The notes below the pieces were generated by a model. That model had not been told where the DNA came from. It made no database searches and saw nothing but the letters and a program-made list of their open reading frames with translations. A stretch of DNA of 64,000 nucleotides from NCBI GenBank assembly GCA_037577475.1, contig CM075186.1, forward strand, positions 27,852,834-27,916,833, read 5' to 3'. This stretch comes from Chaunax sp. Z400. Taxonomy: Eukaryota; Chordata; Actinopteri; Lophiiformes; Chaunacidae. The position numbers were made by a program, and so were the translations under genes. Shown in pieces: positions 1 through 11,921 of the stretch (position 1 is the stretch's first letter; each line of letters begins with the position of its first letter).

Positions 1-1925
1 CAGAGATACTGGAACAGCTTGTGCTGATCTAGGTAGACCATAACCTCTATCATAGCAGAATAATAGCAGAATGACATATGGCAAGTGACTCCTGTGGGTC
101 ACTTGAGCTTGTTCAGCCAGTAAATCCACTACTGACACTATGTGGAGGCTGTTTTTGTTTTTGAGGGTTGGGACCATATGTACTTCATATTCACATAGAA
201 TCAGCTTGTATCTCTCTAGCTGGGTTACCCCAGGGTCATGGTCACGCTTTTAGTTCTGTTTTTACATCCACCGATGAGAGTTAGAGAAGGTTATGTGATC
301 ACCAATGGTTGTTTGTTCTCAAGATATCTTGTTGCAAACAAGATATCAAAGTTGTAAACAGATTTTTATTATTTTTTGTGTAGGGAGGGGGTCTTGGCAA
401 AAATAATGAAAAATAATAACACTACAGTCAAAATAAAAATACTCAGGCATTGAAAACACGTGATCTTCCATCACTATAATCCTGATCTGAGAGATTAAAA
501 TATACATATGGAGGGGATCAATATGTATTGTGTCACAGAAATAGAGAGGGGTTGGAAACACTGCCACCAACATGTAGCTGGGTTCATGCAGATTCAGAGT
601 CATTCAGATGGATTTAAAGGTAAGAGGTCCAGATCCACCATCATCTGGCATGAGGCAGATGCAAGTAAAGTGACATCATCATGGTGACATCACCACAGTG
701 TGTGCTTTGCCTGGGGTGCAGTTATACAACAATTCATGATGGTTGTACTGTCCAAAATTAAATGTATGAATTGAGCACGGACATTTCTCCGTTCAGAGGC
801 CAACGGATGAACAGCTGTTTTCTTTACATAGCCAGGAATTTATTGTCCCATTGTTCAGGTTTTGGTGACGATGGTGCTGACAGAGGTATGTGCTCTGTTG
901 ACTCATGTCATGTTTTGGGGAAGCAGGTAAACAAAAACAAATGACAAACAATTAAATATTGATGAAGATGAGAGTGAAATGAGAATACTGTGATACTAAT
1001 GTAAACAGCTAAGGAAATATTGGACTTCTGAACACAAATCAAAGTTTGACTGTAGAAAACTTATGTGATAAAGTTATTTGATGGTCATTTCTACCCTTTG
1101 ATCGCCATCTAATTTATTATTGTGTGGCGGTACTCTCACTAATGTGTCATAAACTGTCACCATCTGTTGCTAAATGGAAGCGAAATAATGTTACCTTACT
1201 GATTAAAGGAGTTTTATAACCAATCAATCAATTCATGAGCAGCCAAATTCAGCACAGTCAAACTAACACAAGGGGATTTACCAACTTCATCTGTACCAAA
1301 TGTAGACAATACTAATAAGACGTTTGCTGTTATTTTGTATATAGTAGAGTTTATTTCAGTCGTCTGCCAGCATAATAGTTTAATAGTTTAATTCTGTACA
1401 CTCTAACCAGAGAAGTGATTAAAAGCATCTATCTGTGTGTTTGTCTCCCTATGAAGAGGTAAGAAGAAGAGGTAGGATTAAAACGCCTCGTTATGTCACG
1501 TTTAAATCCTGCACAGCTCAGTCCTGGCAGAGAGAGATAAACACATAGGCAGTCAAATTGCTGCTTTATTATCTATCATCCCGACAAAGCTGTCAAAATT
1601 CACCTAGAAAATAATGTGTTTTTCTTTCTTCATGAGAAAGGATTAAAAGTAATTAAGTACTTTTAGATCCTCACAGAATTTGAAATGTTGTCACTTAGAT
1701 CATTGGTAAAACAGCAGAATATGAAAGTGTGGTCATCAGAAATAATGTATAATATCAAAGTAATCAAACTACTTAAACATATAAGATTTAACATAATCCA
1801 AATCTGCTTTGGACCTCTTACAAAAATATCAGTGTCTGCTTGGTGTCCTCCCTTCAGGCGTCTCGACAGTTCCACAGAAGACTTCCCCTCTGAACTTAAA
1901 TTGTCGGCCTGAACAGGTGAAACAA
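1..1925. other. AT-rich non-coding stretch, probably intron 1 of the HSF4-like gene
   Basis: I see no convincing coding exon, RNA gene or clear repeat here. The short open frames have no family resemblance. Because the HSF4-like exon 1 further right is read leftwards, this stretch should be part of its first intron. I looked for the second DNA-binding-domain exon (the segment that carries NMASFVRQLNMYG in this family) on the minus strand and did not find it. Confidence 0.4.
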
Positions 1926-2190
1926 TGCTGTCAACACAAACAAGAGTCATCTGGAGATGACAAATCCTCCCTGACATCTCGCAAAACAGTGTGCAATAAA
2001 TGCATCAGTATGTGACATGTCCTCCATTCCTCTGGTGGGCCTAGAGTAGTGGATATTTTGGATATGTGGATGGATAACCCTACAGAGTCACATGAAAATG
2101 ACCTTTCTATGGAAAAGTCTACATAAATAAGTCTGTAAATATCAAAAGGAACAACTACCTATGGTTAAAATATGTCTACATTTTGGTGAA
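1926..2190 (-). repeat. Segment homologous to the CYP2 intron between exons 5a and 5b
   Basis: About 250 bp align by eye with gene A around 19310-19500 and gene B around 49490-49760, both in the intron between split exons 5a and 5b. Shared blocks include a run around 'CCTAGAGTAGTGGATATT' and a preceding 'ATGCATCAGTATRTGACA'. No exon 5a or 5b sequence is attached. It is either the last trace of a decayed CYP2 copy or a dispersed repeat that also sits in that intron. Confidence 0.45.
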
Positions 2191-2419
2191 CCTGGTTTAT
2201 TTTGTTTTGCTAATATAATAACGAAGACCAATGGATGGACAGACGGACATACTGATGATTATTTCCAACATAATTTTTATGCTGGGATGATAAAAAATAC
2301 AGAATATGCTAGTATATAAAGACATTAACTAGCTAGTAACCAGCTCCACCTTGACCAGCTACATCAGTACAGATTAGCATTTTTTTTTATATTTATATGT
2401 TTTTATATTTATATTATTT

Positions 2420-2595
2420 TAAATGAGTACCAAAAGTTTTACCAGCTAAAGTACATTTCACCGAAAATATTACTGCACTTTCAGGGATTTTGGCTGAAGG
2501 ACCTTTACTTGTAAAGGAGTATTGCTACACTGTGGTACTGGTACTTTTAAAGGATCAGAGTACTTCTTCCATCATGTTCTAGTCTGCCTCTACAG
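2420..2595. mobile_element. MITE-like fragment of the 'tactcaagtaaaag' type
   Basis: The run of 'cttttaaaggatcagagtacttcttcc' type sequence (about 2540-2575) with nearby 'cctttacttgtaaagg' matches a short non-autonomous element seen throughout fish genomes. Similar pieces occur near 4150-4240, 38830-39010, 48100-48200 and 53440-53510. The boundaries are approximate. Confidence 0.4.
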
Positions 2596-2599
2596 TAAA

Positions 2600-3238
2600 G
2601 ATCTAACTTAGTGGAACTTCACCATCAAGGCAGAGGGACTGAAACAACCTGCCCTAAAAACACAGCACAAAACATCAGCTCATACTTTTATCTTTTGTCT
2701 CATCCATTTATATTACATTGTGTCTGTATATAAACCTGTATTTGTATTGTAGACGAGAAATTAGAAGACATTATTGCTGCTTCTCTTTTCTCTGTTCAGG
2801 GTATTATTATATATTTTATATTATTATCTTCATAAAGTTTGCTATGTAGGCTATTTGCACCGTCTGTGTTCGTGTTTCCACACTTACTCTCAAACTGGAC
2901 ACTCATTTCTTATACTAATTCACCCTACAGCATCTTTCTTATGCTAAGGATGGAGTTTGGAGGAATCTCTGATATGATTTATATCTGATAAGACAAAGAA
3001 AAGACCATTATGAAAAACAAAATGTGGATGGTGTGTCATTTTCATCTCCCTCGTGGAAATATTTCTCCTTTTCAGGTTCAGAGGTACAACTTATTCTTGA
3101 CTTGTGTGATACAGTAACACTTTCTAATCATCAAAATATCATTATACTGATTTAGAGCACATAGTTATTCCATTTTATTAAGAATTATACTGGAATTGCA
3201 GTCATCTACTGTGTCATGTACAGTATGTTGTAACTCAC
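2600..3238. other. Intron sequence next to the HSF4-like exon 1
   Basis: AT-rich sequence directly downstream, in gene sense, of the HSF4-like exon 1 donor. I see no exon, RNA gene or recognised repeat in it. Confidence 0.4.
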
Positions 3239-3364
3239 AGCGCTCCAGCAGATGAGGTGGTTGGTGTCTGGATCCTCCACCAGGGTCCACAGCTTAGTGA
3301 GGAAGGCTGGAACATTGCTGGCGTAGTTACCATCTACACCCATGGCACCTGGAGACTCCTGCAT
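3239..3364 (-). CDS. hsf4: Heat shock factor 4-like transcription factor, coding exon 1 (start of DNA-binding domain)
   Basis: The exon encodes 42 residues starting [15 protein letters not shown] and continuing into [18 protein letters not shown] and TNHLICWSA. This is the beginning of the winged helix-turn-helix DNA-binding domain of vertebrate heat shock factors. The N-terminal MQE start and the [12 protein letters not shown] wording fit HSF4 better than HSF1 (MDLP start) or HSF2. I chose the Met at 3364; an in-frame Met 13 codons upstream is possible but not family-like. A good donor (GCT|GTGAGT) follows at phase 0, where HSF genes are interrupted inside this domain. HSF4 binds heat shock elements as a trimer and is known for lens development. 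The remaining exons are absent to the left for at least 3.2 kb, so the gene is cut by the window edge or this is an orphan exon. It has the same orientation as the CYP2 genes. Confidence 0.8.
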
Positions 3365-4470
3365 ACTGACACCTGTTGAGTGCCAAGACAGCTCACAAAC
3401 CAAATATGTGCACGTATGTATGTGTAGACGTCCAGACTAGTCCATGTTTGAGAAGCTCCACCTCTGATGATCCGTTACTGATAATCCCAAGTTTGTTTCA
3501 GTCTCTTTGATTCCATTTCAGTCCATCAAAATGTTTCTGTATGTCCTTGTTGCCACACTCCCGCCTTGTCTCCAGGGTTTTAACTTTACTATTTCTTGAC
3601 AGCTCTACCCTTTCAGCTATCTGTTTGGCCCTCTCAGTTTCTTCTTCTCTTTTGCTCTCCTCTCTGTCCTCACTGCCACACCAGTCACCCAACTGATTAT
3701 CACAGAAGGCCCACGTCAGCACACACACAAGCACAGACCATTTAAGCCCACCCGCCCAACCCTGGCCTCCACTTGACAATCAAACAACCGCCCAGTGAAA
3801 CAATACAGCATCAACACAAAAGCCTCAATAATACACCACTGTCCCAGCATCAAAAGGCTACTGGTTAAAGCCAATAGTGAATGGTTCATGGTGTGTGCCA
3901 GGTAGAAAAAGATAGGCCCCTTATTATTCTGTCATAAATGTCTTGATGTTGTTATGAAGTGAATTTTAGTGTTCGTGCAGTGACACCATGATAACTCTCC
4001 TGACCTAGCTTTTAACTGATTCCATGATAGAAGCATTATACTGTCCTAAAAAGTGGGTTTGTGTTATTTTAATGTGGGGTACTGAAGGTCCCACTAGTGA
4101 GGTGACCTATCAGGATATGTTAATACATGGCTGCCAGCCTGTCCAACACAGAAGTCAGGAGTGGAACAAGTACTTGGATACTTTACTCAAGTAAAAGTAG
4201 AAAAACAAGTAAAAAACCCTGCATTAAAATCTTATTAGTCTTATTTGAATTATTAAGTGTTCTCAAAAGTGAAAGTCGACTCATTATGTCGTAATGTTAT
4301 GACACATTTCCACCATAGAAAGTTGGAGAATGTTATGTGATCTGTGCCATTTGTTTGTGTGTTTGTTTGTGTTTGTAAGTAGGATAACTAAAAAACTTTA
4401 GAATGGATTTCAATTAAATTTTGTTTAAAGGTGGGCCCTGGGGAGGGAAACAGCTGATTCGATTTTAAGG
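3365..4470. other. Upstream region of the HSF4-like gene, no gene recognised
   Basis: This should hold the 5' UTR and promoter of the HSF4-like gene. A 93-codon minus-strand open frame (3498-3779), rich in Glu, Lys and Arg, lies here, but I recognise no domain and take it as untranslated or chance. Around 4150-4240 is a fish MITE-like piece (see 2420-2595). Confidence 0.35.
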
Positions 4471-4479
4471 TTTATCCGG

Positions 4480-5480
4480 CATGGCGTCACCGCAAAGTTC
4501 GATGTTACAGTATATCAACTTTGAAGTTGATATAACTCCCCTATCCATGGTCCAATCTGCCCCAAACATGTGGCATACAAACCCTGACCTGAAGACATCC
4601 ACGTGTCAAAATTCAAATTGCAATTCAAATTGCAAAAGGAAATTACTTTTCTTTTTTAATACATATAGTCCCATTGGTCATATTGACCTCAGATTCAGTC
4701 AGATAAGCTATAACATCTTAATTTTAATGTGAATATTGTGTTTTCCTCACACGGTGGTTAAGTGTTGATTTTCACTATAAAACAGGTAGTTGGTGCTGAC
4801 AGGCCAGGGATGCTCAGAAACTCACCAAAATTGACACACTGGTCAGAGATGGTCAACATTATGATCTGATATGGGTTACAGGACTGGGTCCGGGAGAAAA
4901 GCTCCACAGTGCCGCCTAGAAAATTTAAAAGAAACAATCCCCTTCCTGTTTTTCACATATGAGTATGGAATTTTGTACATGACTGTGTATGATATCAAGA
5001 TTTAAAAGAAGTCTCTTGGAGCTATGACCTAAACCCAACAGGAAGTCAGCCATTTTTAATTTACTGTGCAAATGGGGTGTATTTTTCACCATTTTCAGAT
5101 ATTTTACTTTAAAGAACTCCTTCTACAGATTGCACCCGATCGACTTGAATGCAGTCTCAGCAACTTAATGATAAAAAGTTATCAAAGATTCGTAGAACTT
5201 GAAAGGTGTTGCCATGGAGGCGTGACAAATTTTGATCTTTCACAATGAAACAGGAAGTTGTTACAATTCTGCTGCCCATCGTTCAATCTTTGCCAAACTT
5301 CACATGTTGGATAAGAGTTCCAGCCTGAAGACATTCACATGTCAATATGCAGCTACAGTGATAATACCACCTGCTGACAACAGGAAGTAAACCTTTAGTG
5401 ATAAACATTATTTCATATACATGAAATTTTCATGTTGTGGTCTCCCATCATATACTAGTAGAGGATATATAATGACTGCA
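4480..5480 (+). repeat. Composite dispersed repeat, 'ACAGGAAGT' family
   Basis: The segment at about 5236-5390 recurs in reverse orientation at about 10704-10860; both carry the blocks AGCTGCATATTGACA (or close) and CAACAGGAAGT / ACTTCCTGTT. A related piece is at 4540-4640. The intervening 4800-5050 bp look like the same kind of non-coding fish repeat. No transposase frame is visible, so I leave the class open. Confidence 0.5.
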
Positions 5481-7020
5481 TGTTCTCTAGCACCTCATAG
5501 TGGACACAGACAGTGACATTGTAATCCTTCATGCATGAAAATTCAGTGCTGTCTTTACCTGCAGGTGTCCGGTACCAAGGCCACAGCTGGTGTACGCCCC
5601 AACGGGCGTGGCAAGGGCCCATTCAGCACTGCTTGCAAAAACATCACATCTTAACAACCGGACTAAAGTATCTGTCCCCTGAATCCACTGACGACTCCTG
5701 TAATGAGGATGAATCTCCTGAGGAGCTCTCATCTTGCTGCTCTGCTAACTTCAAGGAAGTACATTTTATATTCAGCTCCTCAACCTGCACGGCTGTTCTG
5801 TTTTGTTTTTTGACTTCACAGACCCCACTGAGACGGCCTACAGATACTCCCACAGGTCCCCCACCAAACCTTGTCTGAGGGCCCTCAGCGAAAAGTGGGT
5901 GAGGAACCTTCATCAGGAAGAGAAACAGGTATTGTGATGGAGTGGTAGTTAGCAGAACTGCTGGACCTGGTAAAGGTCAACGTCCCACAAAGGGTTGAAA
6001 ATAAGTCATTTGTCCTAAAATTTATTTTAATTTATTTGGATTGAATGGATAAAATGATTCATGATTTTTCTCTCTTCCCTGTGCTCCAGGTCTCCTCCTC
6101 ACACACTTCCTCTCTCTTTCCCTGGCTCTCCCTTGCTTTAGCTTCTCCTCCACATTTTCCCACAGCTCCCTCTTCTCCACAGCTCTTCCTCCTCACACAG
6201 CTTTTCCTCCTCCTCCTCCCTAATCAATTCCTACTCAACAAGCTCTTTCTCTTTGTCCTCCTCCTCCTCCGCCCCAAGATCTTCCTGTTCTTCAGCCCCT
6301 TGTTCCCGTTCCTCCACCAGCTCTTCCTCCTCCTTGTCCCGTAAAGTAATGTAATTACTCATCTCAGAATTAACTAAAAGCAGCAACAGCGAAACCCGAG
6401 GCTTCAAACACAGATGAGTGAACAGTCCTAATGAAGAGAAAGAAGATCAGCAACAGCTCCAGGAGTCAAAGAAAGATGAGGGACCCAGTCCAGGAAGAGA
6501 AAGACGATGGAGACAAATCCTATGAGGTGTGGAAGTAACAAAAATGAAATGATAAAACTGGAGGGCAAAGAACACGCCTACAGACTTCTGGATCGGATTC
6601 CTTCATGCTTCCTAGCAACGCAAATGCTAAGAACAACAACAATGGCAGACATCATTTTGCAAGTGCTGCTCCTGGCAATCCTACGTTGACATCTACACAC
6701 GACTGGTTCAGTATATTCGTGCAGCTCGTTGTGACTACGATGGATGTCATTACGTTTGAGAAGAAAGGTAATTACCTAACGTTTTGACTTTTATTAACAC
6801 TGAATGTACGATGTTAATCTTAGCCTCAGCCTTTAAGCTTGCTACGTAGAATCAACTTCATTATCAATCACATTGCAGTTAAACAAATGACACATCGATT
6901 TTATTTTTACAGGTTGTCTTGTGGCTGATGGTGACGGGGGGGTCACCTGTTGTCTGGGTACATCCATCATCTCACCACTGGCTGGACACAATTGTTCCAG
7001 ATTCCAGCTCTTTGTAATTC
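5481..7020. other. Unassigned stretch with a C/T-rich tract
   Basis: About 6065-6340 is dominated by CTCCTC and CTTCCTC runs and is low complexity; its 99-codon plus frame (Leu, Phe, Ser) is a by-product. At 5529-5913 both strands are open for about 100 codons, with an acidic Ser-rich segment on the plus strand (SPESTDDSCNEDESPEEL), but I recognise no family. Fragments of a transposon gene are possible here. Confidence 0.3.
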
Positions 7021-8235
7021 ATGCAGAATTTCCATGAGGCTTTATCACTGATGTTGCTACCACCTTTATGTCTGTGCTGGACTATGGTGACATCCTATAC
7101 ATGCAAGCATCCTCGCAATGCTAACACGCACTGGACACTGTCTACCATGGAGCATGGAGGTTCATCACAAATTCTAAAGCCCTTATCCACCACTGCTTGC
7201 TGTATGCTAGAGTTGGATGGTCTGCCTTGTCCACCCGTAGACTTAACCACTGGCATATTGCTATTTACAAGGCTATTCTTGGTCAGCTTCCTTCTTATCT
7301 CCAGGATTACATCATTCAAAAAAGCACGGGAAGTTACTGCCTTCGCTCCCAGGACTTATTTTTACTGTCTATCCCTAAAGTCCATACTGAACTCAGAAAA
7401 ACAGCATTTAGTAGTAGTAGTAGTGGTAGAAAAAGACTTCTGAGAGGGGGAAGGAGTTTTCAAGATTGTTTATTCATGCAAACGACCTGTGTCCTTCTCT
7501 GCAGAGTAAGGACCAAATACTATTTTGGAATACAATGATTTATATAGTAAGATAAGACATCAACGCCTAACTGATCCTGATGAGTATTGCTCTTACTTCC
7601 TCATTACAATGTGTTTCCTCTCTGACAGCCTCTGAGTCTACTCTCTGAGCCAAAGAATGCTTTTACCAAAAAAGGCTGGAGCCGAAGATTACCATCTTCC
7701 CAGTATTTCCGGAAAACAGCCATTACATAATGACCCTTAATCCCACACAAGTTATTTAAGGTCACACAGTTTCAGCATTCTCTGGCACTGTCAATCTAAA
7801 TGGAATAAAATGCATACACATAGAACATGATATGCCTTCTCATAAAATAATATAAAGTTATACTTCAGAATTCATTTGGGTTATACTGTCACTGCACCAC
7901 AGTATGCTGCTCCTGCTGCTTGGAATCAGTTGCCACATTACCTGAATCTCAGGGAGCTGCTCTCACTAGATGCATTTAAAGCTACCTTAAATGACTTCAA
8001 TGCTGGAACATCTAGCTGTAAATGTTTTACATGACTTACATAGCCCCTGACTGAACTTGATGTTGTTGACTAGAGACAAATGCTGATTAACATTTTTTAA
8101 TGTTTTGTATACCTTGTACTACTTTTTTTGCTGCTGCCTGTCTTGGCCAGGACGCTCTTGTAAAAGAGATTTTAAGTCTCAGTGAACCTTTATTTAAATC
8201 CCAGTTAAATAAAGGTTAAATAAAAATAAATAAAA
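7021..8235 (+). mobile_element. 3' part of a non-LTR retrotransposon (ORF2 C-terminus), split by an insertion
   Basis: Translated in shifting frames, the stretch reads DYGDILYM, then LYARVGWSALSTRRLNHW, AIYKAILGQLPSYL and KSTGSYCLRSQDLFLLS. It resumes at about 7890 with SAPAAWNQLPHYLNLRELL. This is the typical post-RT C-terminus of fish LINE ORF2 proteins. The A-rich 3' end has AAATAAA repeats at about 8200-8235. Roughly 480 bp (about 7413-7890, starting with a GTA run) interrupt the frame between TELRKTAF and YSAP. Stops and frameshifts make it a dead copy. Confidence 0.65.
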
Positions 8236-8404
8236 CATCTGTGTCAGTATGAGTATAATGTTTACTGTTGTTTACCATCTCATTCTAGCATGGAAGCAGA
8301 CTGACTTTTACTGACTACTAAGAAGAGTTGAGGCAGATAGCCATGTCATTTCTTTGACGGATTTCTGGTCAAAAACCAATCCATTCTCTGTGGAGGATGA
8401 ATAT

Positions 8405-9010
8405 ATTCTGAGCAACAGTAGAAACGCATTTTTTTCGATGTCATGCCATCATGTTAATATTAAATATCAAAAGCAAATTATGCTTCACACATCTTTATTC
8501 ACACTTTAGCCATACAGAAAAATAATTTTTGTGCAAATTATTCGTTGTTGCCTTAGTGTTTACAAGTCAGAAAGTGTAGATGGTGAGACAGAGAACAACA
8601 ACAGTCAGTAACGTGTGATCACCTCCAGCATTTATCACTACCTTACACCTCCTGAATGGATAAGATGTTATTCTGGACTTGTAGGATGACATCATTCTTC
8701 CTGCAGAGCTGTGACAAGTTGTTCATGTGTTGTTGGAGCAGGATCTCTCTCTCACCCGGTGATGCTGAACATCCCACAGATGTTCTATTGGGTTGAGATC
8801 TGGTGAATATGCTGGCCAAAGGACAATGACATTGCTCTGGTCCAGGTAGGCTCCTCCTGACAGACATGAGCCACATGTGGTCTGGCATTGTCATGCATGA
8901 AGGTGATGCCTGATTGTTGTATCCTGGGAATGACATGTGGACCTAGGACCATATCTTGGTAATGGATAGCATTCCAATAGGATTGGTAGTGTACATCAGG
9001 CTATGACGGT
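8405..9010 (-). mobile_element. Tc1/mariner-like transposon remnant
   Basis: Read on the minus strand across frameshifts, the sequence contains equivalents of HDNARPHVAHV and of SPDLNPIEHLWD, the second and third catalytic-acid neighbourhoods of Tc1-like DDE transposases. The left end (GAGCAACAGTAGAAACGCAT at about 8411) is shared with the element at 35516, so both belong to one family. The first catalytic region is missing and the frame is broken, so this copy is dead. Confidence 0.7.
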
Positions 9011-9722
9011 TTCTGGCTGCACGCAGTCCATGATACGCCTGGTTAACCCCAAGGCAATGGTGGAGGCTTGTGGTTGGATATTAGGTGTGTTTATGGAGAT
9101 TAGAAATTCACATTAGGGGAAAAAAACATAGATTCAAGGCCAAGGTTAGCATCCGCCTTGCACATCCAGCGATTTTGGGTACAGATTGGCTTGGGTTTAA
9201 TCATTTAGAGGAGCAATGTGTGGTGGCGCATTCACGACTAATAGGGCCTTATAATATGTGTGCTGTGCTCATTGGTGATGCGAGGTTTTCCGACACTACG
9301 TCTGGGGAGGGGGAACCAGTGGAGCATCCACTGGTGTTTCACTCCGGTTACATTCTAAGGAAGATTTTCCACTGGCGCAGTCTCATAACAACACTCTACA
9401 CTTAGCCTTTGACACAAGTCGTAAAAATGTATGGTCAGTTGGTCCGCCCTGACGCAGCACAAACATATTCATATTTTGCACTGGTCAGGGACAGATTGTA
9501 CAGAGTGAGTCGTGACACTCCGACAGGAGAAGAATGCACCCAATTGTTGCACCTTTAATGGAGGTTCCATTTAACTGCATTGGTAGGGACCTCAACGGTC
9601 AATGGCACTAGGGTGCCTGGGGATATCACTTTGTGTTAATTCTTGTGGATTATGCAATACAATATCCTGAGGCAGTGCCACTGCACAGCATTTCTACAAA
9701 GAGTGTTGCCCAGGCTCTGTTT
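9011..9722 (+). mobile_element. Ty3/gypsy (Gmr1-like) fragment: protease followed by integrase
   Basis: The plus strand reads RLAHPAILGTDWLGF, the retropepsin C-terminal region of fish gypsy elements. Then comes a linker ending in FALVRDRLYRVSRDTP, which is the lead-in to integrase. Then YPEAVPLHSISTKSVAQAL, part of the integrase catalytic core. No reverse transcriptase lies between protease and integrase. That is the Gmr1-type pol order, not a deletion (see the copy at 29790). The fragment ends abruptly at 9722, where CYP2 intron sequence resumes. It is truncated and has stops. Confidence 0.7.
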
Positions 9723-11440
9723 TTTATTATGATATCTCTATGTTGGAAAATTAACTTTCATTGTGTAAATAAAACTTGATTAAAAAGAAATTGAAATCCG
9801 GTGTCAGTATTGAAAATTAAAGTAGAGAATTCTTACTGATGACCCTGATAATCTCTATAGAGCTCCATGTGTTTACATATAGGCATGACAGAGGATGTAT
9901 TTAAAAGGGAAGGGAGTAGCTACTCGTGAATGGGGTCCAAATTTTAGTGTTACCCCACTGAGAACTATAAATTATTATGTGACTGCTATTTCTCAGTGAC
10001 ATTAAGCCAACAAGTGCAGAGGAGGGTGACATAATACCAGATTTATCTCAAGTTAGTGGTGCACAAGTCAGAAATTTGTCTGCCTAGATGTAAAAATGAA
10101 CGGGTTGCTTTGTACTTTTCATTTGTACAACCTGACATTTGTTCTTGTGGTCTGCCAGCGAAGGAAGCAGCTTTGTTGACTAGAGCTTCTTCCAAGGCCT
10201 GCACCCCATTGAGGACGATCGCAGGCCTGGGACCAACGAAAAAGCTGTACACATTACCGTAGCGTTTGGCCAGCTGGGGACAGAGACAATACATTATATT
10301 TACTGCAGCATAGGTGAGTTACATCACAATCATCAACCACTGTAATCAACTAAAGAGCACTCGGAGAGTACATTCCTCTGCCAAGCAAATTTAAGAATTC
10401 CCCTATGGCAACTTCTCTGATTGACGTCTCTGATTGACTTGATATGACAATGATGTTTCTCAAGTAATAGAAGTTCTTCAAGTGGAGTCTGGAAAAGTTT
10501 CAAAATCTCATCACCTTCCTCTCTCGCGCCCACCTTTCCATAAAATTTAATTGAAATCCACTCAAAACTTTACAGTGTCACTTTCTGTGTCCACAATTTG
10601 GCGCTAGTGAACATCCAGTAATTGTATATCCTCTTCCAGTGAAGGATGTGAAGACCACACCGTGAAAATTTCATTTAAATAAAATGGTTTGTCACAAAAG
10701 GCTTACTTCCTGTTATCAGCAGGTGGTATTATCACTGTACCTGCATATTGACATACCAATGTCTTCAGGTCAGGACTCGTATCCCAAATGTCATGTTTGG
10801 TGCAGATTGGACCATGGACAGTGGAGCTGTAATAACTTCCTGTTTTAGGAAAAGCATCAAAATTCTGCGTGATGCCACACCAGATGAGTTCAAAACTTAT
10901 CCTGCTTACAAACAAACACACACACCTACACACACAAACGGCAACGATCAGATAACTTCCTCTAGCGTTCTTTGTTGGAGTTTATGAATTCATCCCCTTT
11001 TCCTTTTTGTTTATTTGTTTGTTAGCAGGGTTAAGTAAAAACTACTGGGCAGATTTCTACAAAAATTGGTGGAAGGATAGAGCATTGGCAGGGAAGGATT
11101 TTGTGTAGTGAAGACACTGAACATGGGCCAGACAAGCTAAACAGACATGCTTGGTACTGAGTGACATTCTAGTTCACAGGATATTATCAGTGGGGCACAT
11201 AGTAACAGTAAGTACAGTAAAACCAGTGTCAAGCATTATTTCTCCAAATGACATATCTGTATATGTAGTGCTTTATGCCTCTGGTGTGAAACAAGGACTA
11301 CAAATAAAAATGTGAGTAAAACCAACTATTTTCCGAATCTAAAATCAATAAAAATAGATCAGCATGAACAAGCAAAAACACAGATGTAGAAGTGACTAAA
11401 TGTCTGGGCCACTCTATAGAATTTTACCCATTTTTTAAAG
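9723..11440 (-). pseudogene. CYP2 pseudogene copy D: intron 1, exon 2 and part of intron 2 only
   Basis: Exon 2 is at 10116-10273 and encodes LAKRYGNVYSFFVGPRP, AIVLNGVQALEEALVNKA and SFAGRPQEQM. It keeps the AG acceptor and a GT at the donor place. It is 158 nt where A and B have 163, because about 5 nt are lost just before the donor, which shifts the frame. The flanks 9723-10090 and 11160-11440 align with introns 2 and 1 of genes A and B, so this is a genomic duplicate and not a processed copy. Exon 1 is absent on the right. Exons 3-9, expected to the left, are gone, replaced by gypsy and Tc1 debris. An inverted ACAGGAAGT-family repeat sits at about 10704-10860. Confidence 0.85.
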
Positions 11441-11568
11441 TTGTCTTTTGTTCATTTTTCATTTATTTTGTGTCAGCATTCTGGTCCTTTACTTTGAACT
11501 GTACTGTCTGGACTGCCGTCAAATGAAGTTACTGATGGGACAGAGGACTGGGAGACGGTGGAGACAGA

Positions 11569-11921
11569 TGCTGTGTCCCAAACCTTATAAGTGCACTCAA
11601 GAATTGAGTGTGGAACGATGGACACTTCTTACCCTCGATGATTGTCTTCTTTCCTACTTAGCGGGAGGGGGAGGGGCTTATCAAGCTTGTGAAAAGTACG
11701 GCAGAGGAAGCGAAGGTTATGACAGAGAACAAGAGCAACATATGAATAAAATTACAAACAAAGTACCATTTCGGATGAAACGTGGAGCACATGGAGCTGT
11801 TCTTATGTCAAATGAAAAAGCCGGCAGATATTTTTAAAGATGACGTGATGCTCGCGGTCAAATGTTGCAGCTGTCATTTCCGATAAGTGCACCGTGGCAG
11901 CATGCGATTTGAGACACAGCA
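11569..11921. mobile_element. 353-bp MITE with short terminal inverted repeats in the 3' flank of gene A
   Basis: The element starts TGCTGTGTCCCAAA and ends TTTGAGACACAGCA, a 14-nt inverted repeat with one mismatch. AGA lies directly outside on both sides. The homologous 3' flank of gene B at about 42022 reads straight through (GAGACAGAGGTTCTG) with a single AGA, so the empty site is present in the window and a 3-bp target duplication is likely. No transposase is encoded. A related end (CTGCTGTGTTCCAAATC) occurs at about 50578. Confidence 0.8.

Noticed and set aside
3498..3779. 93-codon charged frame upstream of the HSF4-like exon as a separate gene
   Set aside because: No family resemblance, ends just before the HSF4-like exon in the presumed 5' UTR, and no supporting splice structure.
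6045..6344. 99-codon Leu/Phe/Ser-rich plus frame as a membrane protein
   Set aside because: It is a translation of a CTCCTC-type low-complexity tract.
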